A stretch of 64,000 nucleotides of DNA, taken from contig JAAYPK010000119.1 in the NCBI GenBank assembly GCA_012519845.1, positions 1 to 64,000 of the forward strand, written 5' to 3'. The notes beneath the pieces are model-generated. The model saw nothing but the letters and a program-made list of their open reading frames with translations, searched no databases and was not told the DNA's origin. Position numbers and translations under genes: made by a program. Of the stretch, positions 1 to 10,635 are shown in pieces (within the stretch, counting starts at the first letter, position 1; each line of letters begins with the position of its first letter). The stretch is from Clostridiales bacterium (lineage in GTDB: Bacteria > Bacillota > Clostridia > Clostridiales > Clostridiaceae).

Positions 1-189
1 GGTTGTCAGCATAAATCTAACATGTTTGAGGTTTATATGCTACTTTTTTATTCAAAATTTTATTGGTAATATATGAATTAAGAACCAATGGTAAAATTTC
101 TTAAATTAATGCACAAGTCAAGTAATTTAATTATACCAAAGAAAAGAGCTTAAGGAAGCAATCTGCCTCCCAAAGCTCTTACTTATTAA

Positions 190-918
190 TTAACTACAAT
201 AAATCTCAATGGCCTTGGACATAAATTGTGCTGTTCCTTCACCATTTTTATCAATATTTTTTGTAAAACGTTCATCTTTAATATACATTACCCCTAAACC
301 AGATAATATTTCATTAGTACACTTATAGAAATTATCAGTTATATAATCTTGCCATTTCTTAACTAATTCTTGTACTTCTCTGCTATCTGGTGATAGATTT
401 CTGTATACAGCAAACTTTTCTAAAATTTTATCCCCATCTGCCTGAATAGTTTTCCACTTTTCATTATCATAACCTGCTGTTTTCTGTTCACTTTCTTTAT
501 AAGCATCTGTATGTCCATAACGTTCCTTAACTTCTTTAGCATACTTCTTTTTATTTTCTATTAATTCTGAATTATCAAATTCCTTAAAGCTCATACTATT
601 ATCTCCTTCTATAATTTGTTCTATAAGCTCTATTAAACTTTTTAGTCGATTTTCTTTCTGTATAAGAAGCTCCCTGTGTTTTTTAAGAGCTTCTTCTTTA
701 GAATATGAAGAGCTTAACATAATTTCTTTAATATCTTTAAGAGAAAAATCTAATTCTCTGAAAAAAAGAATTTGCTGTAGCTTTTCCAGTGCTTCTTTAT
801 TATATAAACGGTATCCTGAATTTGAAATTCTACTTGGTTTTAATAATCCAATTTCATCATAATAATGTAAGGTGCGCACAGTAATTCCTGTTAATTTGGC
901 TACCTCATTTATCTTCAT
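190..918 (-). CDS. MerR family regulator with TipAS-like C-terminal domain; likely start MKINEVAKLTG at 918 (ORF extends to 960)
   Basis: MKINEVAKLTGITVRTLHYYDEIGLLKPSR N-terminal MerR HTH; TipAS-like C-terminus. Confidence 0.9.
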   Translation of the reverse strand: MKINEVAKLTGITVRTLHYYDEIGLLKPSRISNSGYRLYNKEALEKLQQILFFRELDFSLKDIKEIMLSSSYSKEEALKKHRELLIQKENRLKSLIELIEQIIEGDNSMSFKEFDNSELIENKKKYAKEVKERYGHTDAYKESEQKTAGYDNEKWKTIQADGDKILEKFAVYRNLSPDSREVQELVKKWQDYITDNFYKCTNEILSGLGVMYIKDERFTKNIDKNGEGTAQFMSKAIEIYCS

Positions 919-946
919 TTCCAAAGTTATTTCATCTCCTCTCATC

Positions 947-968
947 AAATATAGTTGCAACTATATTT
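947..968. promoter_or_regulatory. 22-bp perfect palindrome AAATATAGTTGCAACTATATTT, candidate operator of the adjacent merR gene
   Basis: Perfect inverted repeat directly upstream of the merR start. Confidence 0.6.
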
Positions 969-1023
969 ATACAATACACTATGACGAAAGGTGAGAGTCA
1001 ATACTTTTTTATAATAAATATTT

Positions 1024-1701
1024 TTAATTAACAAACCTATACCCTACACCCCAAACTGTAATAATACGCTTAGGATTTTTAGGATCCTTCTCAATTTTTT
1101 CTCTTAGCCATTTAATATGAACAGTTAAGGTTTGCTGTTCACTAAAGCTATCAAGACCCCATATTTCATTAAAAATATGTTCCTTATTTAAGGTTTTTCC
1201 CTTATTTTCAATAAGTAATAATAATAACTCATATTCCTTTACTGTTAAAGATAATTCTTTATTATTTAAGTAAGCACTTCTTGAGTCTTTATTTATTTTA
1301 ATATTATCCTCAATTATTATATTTCCTTTAGCTCTACGCTTAAAAATCCCAGAAATTTTAGCAAGCAAAATATCAATATCATAAGGCTTTTCAATATAAT
1401 CATCTGCCCCAAGTATTAAGCCATTTAGCTTATCTTCCTTATTTATTTTGGCACTTACAATAATAATTGGAGTGTTACTTTCTTCTCTTATTTTTTTACA
1501 AACTGCAAAACCATCTACTCCAGGAAGCATAATATCTAAAATAACTAAATTTATAGTGTTTTCAGAAAATATTTTTAATGCCTCTTCTCCACTATCTGTA
1601 ACTAAAACCTTATATCCTTCTGCCTTTAAAAAATCAGAAAGTATTTCAGAAATCTCCACATTATCTTCAACAATAAGTATATCTATCATATTACCATCCA
1701 A
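1024..1701 (-). CDS. OmpR/PhoB-family response regulator
   Basis: Receiver domain (LVILDIMLPGVDGF, K in VSAKIN) plus winged-helix domain (TVWGVGYRF). Confidence 0.93.
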   Translation of the reverse strand: MDGNMIDILIVEDNVEISEILSDFLKAEGYKVLVTDSGEEALKIFSENTINLVILDIMLPGVDGFAVCKKIREESNTPIIIVSAKINKEDKLNGLILGADDYIEKPYDIDILLAKISGIFKRRAKGNIIIEDNIKINKDSRSAYLNNKELSLTVKEYELLLLLIENKGKTLNKEHIFNEIWGLDSFSEQQTLTVHIKWLREKIEKDPKNPKRIITVWGVGYRFVN

Positions 1702-2449
1702 GCTCCATTAACCAATTATTTATTATTTTTTCTCTTTCCTTTAGTGTACATTCATCATCATAAATTCCAAGTTTATACTCGCCTTGTATATTACCATCAA
1801 CTAAATAAATAACTCTTGAACACTTTGCAGCTACTTTAACATCATGGGTTACAAGCATAATAGTTGTCCCTTCTTTATTTATTTTGTTAAGTTCATTCAT
1901 AACTTCCTCTGAAGCACTACGATTTAATGCTCCTGTAGGTTCATCTGCAAATATCATCTTAGGATTATTTATAATACTTCTGCAAATACATGCCCTTTGA
2001 AGTTGTCCTCCTGATACCTCATTAATATCATTTTCCGATATATCAATTATACCAAGTTTTCTCATTAATTCCTTACCTTTTTCTTTAATTTCTACTCTAC
2101 TGCTTTTTTTAGATTTATAAGCAGGAAGTATAATATTATCAAAAACATTTAAATTTTTAAGCATATACATTTGTTGAAATATAAATCCCATTTCATTTAG
2201 TCTGACTTCAGCAAGACTTTTTTGAGATAAGGTACTTAAATCTTTACCAAAAAAATCCACATTTCCTGCTGTCATTGTGTCCATCCCCGATACTGTATAT
2301 AAAAGAGTTGATTTTCCAGAACCAGAAGGACCCATAACTGCAACCATTTCTCCTTCTTCAATTGTAAAATTAATATTTTTTAATACATTTTTTTGTCTTT
2401 TATTTATAACATAAGTTTTACATAAATCTTTAACTTTAATTCCGCTCAT
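1691..2449 (-). CDS. ABC transporter ATP-binding protein (MacB/LolD-like)
   Basis: Walker A GPSGSGKST, signature VSGGQ, Walker B MIFADEPTGAL; overlaps the response-regulator gene. Confidence 0.95.
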   Translation of the reverse strand: MSGIKVKDLCKTYVINKRQKNVLKNINFTIEEGEMVAVMGPSGSGKSTLLYTVSGMDTMTAGNVDFFGKDLSTLSQKSLAEVRLNEMGFIFQQMYMLKNLNVFDNIILPAYKSKKSSRVEIKEKGKELMRKLGIIDISENDINEVSGGQLQRACICRSIINNPKMIFADEPTGALNRSASEEVMNELNKINKEGTTIMLVTHDVKVAAKCSRVIYLVDGNIQGEYKLGIYDDECTLKEREKIINNWLMELGW

Positions 2450-2462
2450 AACCTAACGCTCC

Positions 2463-4829
2463 TTACTCTATATTATTTGTTTCTGAAACTGTAATTTTTC
2501 TTATTTGAAGAGTGGTTAAGAAGCTACTTACAGTTACAAAGAATAATATTAATATTGGATAAATAACATATGCTTCTAATGGATTAATAACAAATTTTAT
2601 TTGGCTTGCCCCCATAAATTCAAATACTTTTCCTGAGGTTGCCTTAGTTATTGGATTTGCTAACAAAATACCTAAAATCGTAGATACAACCATTACAATT
2701 CCCATTCTTGTTGTTTGCCACAAAATAATACTACTATTTTTAAATCCAATAGATTTTAACATTGCTATTTCACCTTTTTCTTTTATAAGAAAGCTTTTTA
2801 CCATTAGTATTGTTACCAAACAATTTATTACTATTGTTATTAATAATAACAAATTTTTAACTTCATCAATTTGTGAAACTATATCTCCCATCATATGTTT
2901 TAAAAATCCTTCTCCATTGTAAACAGTATATTCTGGAAATATATTCTCTATTTTATTAAAATAATTTTCCTTTTCAATCTCTGTAGGGTTTCCTCTAAAT
3001 CTTATTTGAATTCCCATAGTTCCTGTAACTAGGTTGTAATCAATATTATCTTTTTCAGAAAATCTTATACCTTCTCCCATGTTCATCATTGATTGATAAG
3101 TAGCTGTAACTACATAATTTTTAACATTATCTCCTTGTTTTATAGAAACTGTATCTCCAATTTCTGCTCCAATATTTTCTTTAACAAGATTTGATAAAGC
3201 AATTTCATTATCATATATTGGGGCAGTACCTTCTAAATAATCGTAATTATCAGCACTAATTCCTATCCCTTGCATTGATATTGAAGTATAACTCTTATCA
3301 TTATGGGATATTCTTAATTTAAAAGCCATTTCCGTAAATACATCTGCATCTATATTTTCTTTTTTAAGCTTTTCATTCATATCTGATAAATATGATTCTA
3401 TAAATGTATGACTTTTGCTACTAAGAATTGTATTTGCTTCTTTATCTGAAACTAAAAATACATCACTTTCTGTCATATTAAAGGTTTTTATCAGGCTTTC
3501 ATCCTGAAGAGTATTTCCTGTACTTATTAGATTTATCATTAATATAATACCTAAAGTAAAAATAAAAATTAATACAACAAACCTTTTTATGCCGGTTAAT
3601 ATATCATTTATGGCCATATATAAAATTGTTGGTGTTCTTTTTAATTTACTTAATGAAAAAATGCTCTTTGAATGATAGCTTTCTCCAGTATTTCCTCCTC
3701 TAATGGCATCTATAGCAGTAAATTTGTTAATATGTCTGCTACAGAAATAAGTAAATAGCATTACAACTAAAACAACTAAAATTGAACATATAAAATTAAT
3801 TAATAATCCATTGGTATTCTCTTCAATAACAAGATTTTTTGAAACAGATTCTAATAACATATTTCCAAAAGGTATACTTAAGAAAAATCCTATTACAGCA
3901 CCTAATATTGAAATAGCAAAATATTTCACAGTATATATAAGCTTAATATCATTTGGCTTTATACCAATTGCTTTCATTATTCCAATTTCTTTAAACTCTT
4001 CTTGTAATGTAAAAACAATTGTAAATCTTAAAATTATCATTGAAATAAGTATAAGGAAAATACTTAATACCATTAATACTCCTGCAATAATCATATCCAT
4101 AATATATGAATTTGATATTAATGCTTTATCACATGAAAATATTATTGGAAAGCCTTCATTATTGTAGTCCTCTGTAAAACCCTTTATGTCATTTGTATTA
4201 ATGGAATACATCTTCATTTCCACATTATCATATTCTTTTTTTAAGTATTCATAATCCTCGTCACTAAAAATTAATCTTTTTACTCCCATCATTGATGAAC
4301 CTAAAAAAGCATCCTTAAAAGCTCCTTTAACAATGAAGGTTTTACCTTGAAAGATAATTTTATCTCCTTGTTTAAGGTTATTTTTCTCCATATCTGAAGT
4401 ATTAATTAAAATTTCTCCTTCATTGATATTAGTAATTTCATTATTATTTTCATCAAAGAATTTTTGTTGATTAATTTTTAATTTACTAAGAAACATAGTA
4501 TCTGAAGTAAATTCTAGTTCATCTCCATTTGGGAATTTCATATTATTATCACCAAAGGATATAATACTGTCTATTTTGTAGTTATCTACATTTTCATTTT
4601 TATTTAGAAAATCACAAATATCTGTATTAATACTTTCATCATTATTGGCTAATATTATATAATCAGCTAATTCTGCTTTATTAAAGTAACTTTCTAAGGC
4701 CGTTGATGTAGACAATAAATTCCTAACACTACTTGCAATAAATGTTACTGCTAAGGTAATGAATATTAGCAGAATTATATTCATTGTCTTCTTTCTTTTT
4801 AGATCTTTTTTAAGAATTTTTAAATACAT
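2463..4829 (-). CDS. FtsX-like ABC transporter permease
   Basis: 788 aa with two FtsX-like transmembrane blocks and large extracellular domains. Confidence 0.93.
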   Translation of the reverse strand: MYLKILKKDLKRKKTMNIILLIFITLAVTFIASSVRNLLSTSTALESYFNKAELADYIILANNDESINTDICDFLNKNENVDNYKIDSIISFGDNNMKFPNGDELEFTSDTMFLSKLKINQQKFFDENNNEITNINEGEILINTSDMEKNNLKQGDKIIFQGKTFIVKGAFKDAFLGSSMMGVKRLIFSDEDYEYLKKEYDNVEMKMYSINTNDIKGFTEDYNNEGFPIIFSCDKALISNSYIMDMIIAGVLMVLSIFLILISMIILRFTIVFTLQEEFKEIGIMKAIGIKPNDIKLIYTVKYFAISILGAVIGFFLSIPFGNMLLESVSKNLVIEENTNGLLINFICSILVVLVVMLFTYFCSRHINKFTAIDAIRGGNTGESYHSKSIFSLSKLKRTPTILYMAINDILTGIKRFVVLIFIFTLGIILMINLISTGNTLQDESLIKTFNMTESDVFLVSDKEANTILSSKSHTFIESYLSDMNEKLKKENIDADVFTEMAFKLRISHNDKSYTSISMQGIGISADNYDYLEGTAPIYDNEIALSNLVKENIGAEIGDTVSIKQGDNVKNYVVTATYQSMMNMGEGIRFSEKDNIDYNLVTGTMGIQIRFRGNPTEIEKENYFNKIENIFPEYTVYNGEGFLKHMMGDIVSQIDEVKNLLLLITIVINCLVTILMVKSFLIKEKGEIAMLKSIGFKNSSIILWQTTRMGIVMVVSTILGILLANPITKATSGKVFEFMGASQIKFVINPLEAYVIYPILILFFVTVSSFLTTLQIRKITVSETNNIE

Positions 4830-5090
4830 TTTTTATCTCCTTTCTTATTCATTGATTTTATTATAGTTAGGAATTTATTAAATAATCCTTAAATCCTATT
4901 TCTCTTTTTTAAATTGTTTGTATGATTTCTTTATATTGGAGCTTGTCCCCAACCCAATCACCTACAAATTCAATATTTCTCCAGCTCTTCTCTAAACAAT
5001 TTATTGGATAATATTAGTTTAATTAAATCTAAATATAAATACAATCATTGGGAGTTTTTTTATAAATCAAAATAAAATTCTTGTAATTAC

Positions 5091-5127
5091 AAAAACCACC
5101 TACCTTTAAAAAGATAGGTGGTTTTTT
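5091..5127. terminator. Intrinsic terminator hairpin AAAAACCACCTA/TAGGTGGTTTTTT
   Basis: Perfect stem with flanking A/T runs downstream of the 5178-7082 gene. Confidence 0.8.
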
Positions 5128-5177
5128 ATAAATATTTATTAACTTCCATCTAACATCTATGTGTCTCTACTTGGATA

Positions 5178-7082
5178 TTACTTTGCTCTCTTTTTTGATG
5201 TAAGAATTACACCTGCTCCTGAAATTATTGCCACAATCAATAGCATTGTAATAGGAGTATTATCGCTAGTCTTAGCTTCACTTGTTTCATTTGTTTTACT
5301 TGTTTCACCTAATATTGTCATTGTTGTTTCAGCATAACCATCTGTGTATTTTACTTTAATATTATGTGTTCCAAGAGAAAGTGTCTTCATATATTCTGAT
5401 GTAAATGTAATAATTGTTGAACCACTTTTTGCTGTATAGTACTTTTTATCAACTAATTTGCCATCTATATATAAATCTACAAACTTTGCAAAATCTCCAT
5501 CAATTCTTATAGTATATTCACCTGAACCCATTACAAAACTTCCATTTGCCCCTTCAATAACAGGATAATTATTCATTGTTCCAATTGCATAATCTGAGAA
5601 TTTGTCTGACTTGAATGTTAATGTTCCTTTTGCTTTATCATAAGTAGCAGGAATCTGTTCATAAACACCTTTATGTTTACGTATAACCACATATGATTTT
5701 GTTGCATCTAATTTTGTTCCAACATTTAGGGCAATAGTTACCTTTTGGCTTAATTCCTCTAATTCTGTTGTCCACATATCCAAGCTGTTTCCTTTATTTA
5801 TTATTTGTTCCAAATCAACCTTTAACCAGTTTGTAATTGTTACACCAGAACAAGCTTCACTTGACATCATTTCAGTCTTTTCTGAGTCCTTCATAGTGGA
5901 ATCCATTACTTTTAGCTTTAAATTACCAGAAGAAATAACACCAGCTCCACCATCAATTGTAGCTGAAGTTATACCATCAGCTGAAACATCAACTTTATCA
6001 GGATTTTTTGTAAATAATGCACTTAAATGCAAATTGGTATTTGGCATTACAAAAGTAAATGTACCAACCTCATTGCCTGCTATAACTTCATTCCCATTTA
6101 ATGAGCCTGACATAAACTGATATCCATAGTCTGGTATAATTTTTACAGTTACAGTACTTCCAGGTATAATAGCAACTCGTCCACCAACTTCATCCTGTAT
6201 ATTATTTACACCCGGGAAAATTTCTGGTTCTATTCCTGACCACTGTTCGGTTTCACCAGGTTTTATTGCTGAAATTATTTCTACTGTTCCATGCTCAACC
6301 TTTCCATCTGGACCAAAAGCATCATCATATGCCCATACAACAGTCCTAACAATTTTGTCAATTTGGATAGAATATTCAAGTTTTTCACTTACTACATATT
6401 CTTTTCCACTTTCTATAACTCCATTATCTCCCCAACCTGGACTTTGTACCATTATATCACTTGAGTTATATGTAACTTTTACCTTTGCTGTTTCTATATT
6501 ACTATCAAGAGTTGTATTTGTATTGATAGTATTCCAAGTTAATCCATTATCTGTGGAATACTGAATAGTAGCCTTGTCAGGTGAATCTCCTTCAATACGA
6601 AATGTTATTCCTTCTGTTGGTGTTGGTCCAGGTCCTGGATCATCAGAATTTTTAAACTCACAATTAAGTGCAAGATAATTACTTCCTGATTCTCCTGTAA
6701 TATGAACATCTGATGCCGTAAATGTATATGTCTTTGTACTACCACTTTCATTTACTACCCAGCTTGGCTCATTACCAGGATCACTCATACCTCCATATAC
6801 AAGATTCCCCACATTCCCTTCATCAGCATTCAAAGTAACAACTACTGTATCTGTAATCCCTATATCTCCAATCTCCTCAGTACTAGCTTCAGCTCCATTA
6901 ATTGTAACTTTAACTTTACCACCTTCATAATTAAACCAACTATCCGAATAGTTTGGATTTCCTTGCAAGCCAATGGTATAAGTACTTCCTATTGCCTTAA
7001 CTTCTATTGGTGCATAACCCAATGATACCAATAGACATACTGCCAAAAGACCTGCAAAAATTTTGTGTAACTTTTCTCTCAT
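5178..7082 (-). CDS. Secreted cell-surface protein with Ig-like/repeat regions and a C-terminal anchor-like segment
   Basis: Signal peptide MREKLHKIFAGLLAVCLLVSLG; C-terminus KTSDNTPITMLLIVAIISGAGVILTSKKRAK. Confidence 0.75.
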   Translation of the reverse strand: MREKLHKIFAGLLAVCLLVSLGYAPIEVKAIGSTYTIGLQGNPNYSDSWFNYEGGKVKVTINGAEASTEEIGDIGITDTVVVTLNADEGNVGNLVYGGMSDPGNEPSWVVNESGSTKTYTFTASDVHITGESGSNYLALNCEFKNSDDPGPGPTPTEGITFRIEGDSPDKATIQYSTDNGLTWNTINTNTTLDSNIETAKVKVTYNSSDIMVQSPGWGDNGVIESGKEYVVSEKLEYSIQIDKIVRTVVWAYDDAFGPDGKVEHGTVEIISAIKPGETEQWSGIEPEIFPGVNNIQDEVGGRVAIIPGSTVTVKIIPDYGYQFMSGSLNGNEVIAGNEVGTFTFVMPNTNLHLSALFTKNPDKVDVSADGITSATIDGGAGVISSGNLKLKVMDSTMKDSEKTEMMSSEACSGVTITNWLKVDLEQIINKGNSLDMWTTELEELSQKVTIALNVGTKLDATKSYVVIRKHKGVYEQIPATYDKAKGTLTFKSDKFSDYAIGTMNNYPVIEGANGSFVMGSGEYTIRIDGDFAKFVDLYIDGKLVDKKYYTAKSGSTIITFTSEYMKTLSLGTHNIKVKYTDGYAETTMTILGETSKTNETSEAKTSDNTPITMLLIVAIISGAGVILTSKKRAK

Positions 7083-7203
7083 AATTAATACCTCCCATTG
7101 TTATAATTCTCATTTTTACAGTAAAAAAGTGTTACCATAATTTTTATATCATAACCAATGTGAGTTTCACAGTTTACATTTGTCTCTATTTTATATTAAT
7201 GTA

Positions 7204-8088
7204 TCAATCTGCTTCATTCCATGTATAGTAGAATTGAAGTAATCCAATTCTAGACTTAGTTTTCGTTTTTTCATTAAGACTTCCAATATGCCTGTATAAT
7301 GCTGCCCTTGATATAAAAAGTTGATCAGCAATATCTTGTGCACTTTCATCTGAAGATAATAAAATTTTAAGAACCTCCTTTTCTCTAGCTGTTAGTGAAA
7401 ATACTTCAGAAAACCTAGAAAACCTTTCTTCTTCATCTTCCATTTTTATTTTCACAAATTGTTCTACCTTATCTTCTGTATACTCATTAATTCTTAATTG
7501 ATTTGAATAAATAAAAATCGTTACACTTATTAACATGAATAAAAATAATGCTATAATAGTCATTGCCATATTATTTGCTAATGTTAATAATGTAACTGAC
7601 AATGCTCCTGTTATTACAGCGCCTGCATTGTTTATAGCACGTCCAAGTCCTGCCCAAAATTCAGGAATATTCATATAATATGATAAATCCATAAAGCTAG
7701 CAGTAAAAAATACTGCAAAAAATCCTGCTGAAAGGTAAAATACAATTAACCCTATTAAAAATGGTCCTCCAAACTCCATGACCACTACACAAGCCGTTGA
7801 CAAAAGTGTTACACAATACATCATTATATTCATATATCTACGTTTTTTTATATCAAATAAAAATCCTGCAGTTAATCCACTTAAAGCTAATAATAATCGT
7901 GGCCACTGTCCTATGTCCACATTCCCTGTTGCATGGACAAGCGTTACTGCATTATCTAATGTTGCAAATATACAGGTCATTAATGCAACCATAATAATTA
8001 AAGTCACACCTGCAATAATAGGGTTCTTTAGAACATATTTATCCTTTTTATATTTTTCAATTAACTTATCTTTTTCTATCCTTACCAT
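7204..8088 (-). CDS. C-terminal half of an MFS-like protein with LuxR-type HTH (longer ORF starts at 8118)
   Basis: Loop plus about 6 TM helices, then SLTAREKEVLKILLSSDESAQDIADQLFISRAALYRHIGSLNEKT. Confidence 0.75.
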   Translation of the reverse strand: MVRIEKDKLIEKYKKDKYVLKNPIIAGVTLIIMVALMTCIFATLDNAVTLVHATGNVDIGQWPRLLLALSGLTAGFLFDIKKRRYMNIMMYCVTLLSTACVVVMEFGGPFLIGLIVFYLSAGFFAVFFTASFMDLSYYMNIPEFWAGLGRAINNAGAVITGALSVTLLTLANNMAMTIIALFLFMLISVTIFIYSNQLRINEYTEDKVEQFVKIKMEDEEERFSRFSEVFSLTAREKEVLKILLSSDESAQDIADQLFISRAALYRHIGSLNEKTKTKSRIGLLQFYYTWNEAD

Positions 8089-8612
8089 TAAAATAACAAA
8101 ATTACCAAAAACACCCATAGAACCATTGATTCAGTGGTATCATTATTTATAAAATTATTATTAATAAATTGAAGTAGTATCCCAACTCCATAGGCCATTC
8201 CAACAGTTTTGGCTAAGTTTTTTCTATTATTAAGAGCACAAGCAGCTATATAGTGAACTGCACTTCCTACAATTCCTAGTATTACAAAAATAACAAGCCC
8301 AGATATTAGTATTGATTTGTATGAAGTATGCTGTTTAATAATGAAAATACATATAATACTAACCATAGAAGTGGCAAAAACTATACTAAATTTATTTTTT
8401 TCCTTAATAAACCTATTTATAATTGGAAAAAGAATAAATCCAATAACACTTGCTCCAAAAATATAGCTTTGTGCAGCTACTACCCCTTTTGAATCAATTA
8501 CATTTGCCATCATATTATCAAACATATACTCTGTTCCAAGAAATATAAAGTTGAATAATGCCAAAATAACAATTACTCTAATACTTTTATAATTCATAAG
8601 TTCTTTTTTCAT
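8088..8612 (-). CDS. N-terminal half of the same MFS-like protein (about 6 TM); stop overlaps the next ATG (TAATG)
   Basis: Hydrophobic 174-aa ORF ending at the TAATG overlap at 8086-8090. Confidence 0.7.
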   Translation of the reverse strand: MKKELMNYKSIRVIVILALFNFIFLGTEYMFDNMMANVIDSKGVVAAQSYIFGASVIGFILFPIINRFIKEKNKFSIVFATSMVSIICIFIIKQHTSYKSILISGLVIFVILGIVGSAVHYIAACALNNRKNLAKTVGMAYGVGILLQFINNNFINNDTTESMVLWVFLVILLF

Positions 8613-8799
8613 AAGTTCAATACCCCATTCAAATATGATATTTTAATTATAGACGAATGTCTCATATAATCAAATTGACAAAAGTCTCATTTACTAAAAC
8701 AAATCAAGAGAATTTTACATGTGAAAAAATGATGTTTGGATTGGCTGTGAAGCTGCTATTATGGCAGTGGTTACCAAAGATGTTTTGCCTTATACATTG

Positions 8800-10056
8800 T
8801 TATAGCTTAAGTAGAGTTTCAAATGCTACTTTCATGTAAACATCACTTTTAGATAAACCCTGATGAAGAGTTAATCCTCTTTGTTCCCATATATCTGAAT
8901 CTAAATTATCTGCTGCATATAAAAATTGTGCAAATTTAATATTTCTATGTTTACTTAATGCAATTAATGCAGAACATTCCATGTCCACAACAGTACATCC
9001 AGATTGTTTTCTTCTTTCTACCTTACTTTTAGTCTCTCTATAAAAGGCATCTGTGGTCCATGTCTTACTAATCATATATTTATACTTAAACTCCTCCATT
9101 ACTGACTTTAAAGCTGTTACTGATTCCTTTTCCATGAAAATACTATCTGAAGGAGGTGCATAATGATAACTTGTCCCTTCATCTCTAAGGGCCTCATAAG
9201 GAATAATTATATGACCATCAGCTATTTCATTATTTAATACTCCACAGGATCCAAAAACAACTATCTTTTTTGCCCCTAAGGCTATAATATCTTCCATAAT
9301 TCCAGTACATATTGAAGCACCCACTAAAGCTAAACAAAATCCAATTTCTTTATTTTTATATTTAATTTTGTATATTGGTATCTGACCATTTGCAGAGCCT
9401 GTATATCCAATAAAGGTGCTATCTTCAAAGGATGCCCATTTATCTATAATTGATTTTGTAAAAGTCATAACAAAAAGCTCTGGCACATTAAAATCCCCTT
9501 CTAAAGTATCATCAGGGTTAATTACGGCTTTTTCTTCTTTATCATACTCACTTAATAAGTTTGTATACATTACTTTTTCATAGCTAACTATGGTCATATT
9601 ATCTTTAATATTTATTTCGCCTTCTGACCTTTTGAAGCCTGCTTTCTCATATAAATGACAATTGCGCTTTTCTTCCTTAATAGTTGATAAAATAAAACAT
9701 TTAGCTTTTGAATATTTTTGAAATATCATAGTTAATACTTCATAGCCTATAGATAATCCTTGATATTTGGGAATTATAAAAAACGGACTTATTCTATATA
9801 TGTTTTTATTTTTATTTTCAATTCTAATGCCACCTATATTATCATTATTAACAGAAATAATATAATAATCTGAGCTCTCATCACTAATTTCCTTATTTAT
9901 TTTCTCTATGCTTTCTAAGGCTGGGTTAGTATCATAATCTTTATACTTATTAAGTATTTCCATAAAACTTTCTTTTTTAAGCTCCTGTAAAAGTAAATTA
10001 TCCTTTTCTTCAGCCTTTATTAATTTTACCTTACCAAAAAAATCAAACTTATTCAT
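8800..10056 (-). CDS. Fusion: N-terminal GNAT acetyltransferase and C-terminal nucleoside phosphorylase (PNP_UDP family)
   Basis: GNAT region (PFFIIPKYQGLSIGYEVL, HLYEKAGFKRSEG); phosphorylase region (FGSCGVLNNEIADGHIIIPYEALRDEGTSYHY, VDMECSALIAL). Confidence 0.88.
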   Translation of the reverse strand: MNKFDFFGKVKLIKAEEKDNLLLQELKKESFMEILNKYKDYDTNPALESIEKINKEISDESSDYYIISVNNDNIGGIRIENKNKNIYRISPFFIIPKYQGLSIGYEVLTMIFQKYSKAKCFILSTIKEEKRNCHLYEKAGFKRSEGEINIKDNMTIVSYEKVMYTNLLSEYDKEEKAVINPDDTLEGDFNVPELFVMTFTKSIIDKWASFEDSTFIGYTGSANGQIPIYKIKYKNKEIGFCLALVGASICTGIMEDIIALGAKKIVVFGSCGVLNNEIADGHIIIPYEALRDEGTSYHYAPPSDSIFMEKESVTALKSVMEEFKYKYMISKTWTTDAFYRETKSKVERRKQSGCTVVDMECSALIALSKHRNIKFAQFLYAADNLDSDIWEQRGLTLHQGLSKSDVYMKVAFETLLKL

Positions 10057-10135
10057 CTTCTCACCCCAAAATCTATATGAAAATTATACCATAAACTGTA
10101 AAGAACTCATACAATATATAATACTAATAATAAGG

Positions 10136-10546
10136 GTGCTCAATATGCTTAATTCTGATGAAAATAACATAGATATTAATGAGATACAGGATTTGTTATC
10201 TCAGCTTCAAATATTTAACATTTCTGAAACAGTGATTTATTCTTTAGTTGCAGCTTTAGGGATTAATATAAGATACATTCATATTCTTAAAGGGCAAATA
10301 TATGATAAACTTAATGGCACTAATTATTATAGTGATTTAAAAAACATAAATATTCTTCCACTCACTTCTAACAGAATTTTTACCATTGGTACTACCATCT
10401 TTTTACTTATAAATTATAATAATTTTGTTAAAGCTTCAAATTCAGATGAAAGTGAAAGTAACAAAACAGATGCCTTTGAAAATTATTTTGCTACAGCACT
10501 TATTTTATTTGCAACCATTTTATCAGGCAGTAATATAAATCTATAA
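10136..10546 (+). CDS. Hypothetical small membrane protein
   Basis: 136-aa ORF with hydrophobic segments. Confidence 0.6.
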   Translation: MLNMLNSDENNIDINEIQDLLSQLQIFNISETVIYSLVAALGINIRYIHILKGQIYDKLNGTNYYSDLKNINILPLTSNRIFTIGTTIFLLINYNNFVKASNSDESESNKTDAFENYFATALILFATILSGSNINL

Positions 10547-10635
10547 AAATAATAAAATCTCCATAAAGATAAAGTATGATTTTAACATAGTTTATGCCAT
10601 TTATGGAGAGTATTATCTATATAATTATTTAATTA

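Noticed and set aside
1448-1711. Plus-strand 87-aa ORF opposite the response-regulator gene
   Set aside because: Antisense shadow of a clear receiver domain; no family motif.
8657-8839. Plus-strand 60-aa ORF
   Set aside because: Composition not protein-like and overlaps the 3' end of the fusion gene; no RBS.
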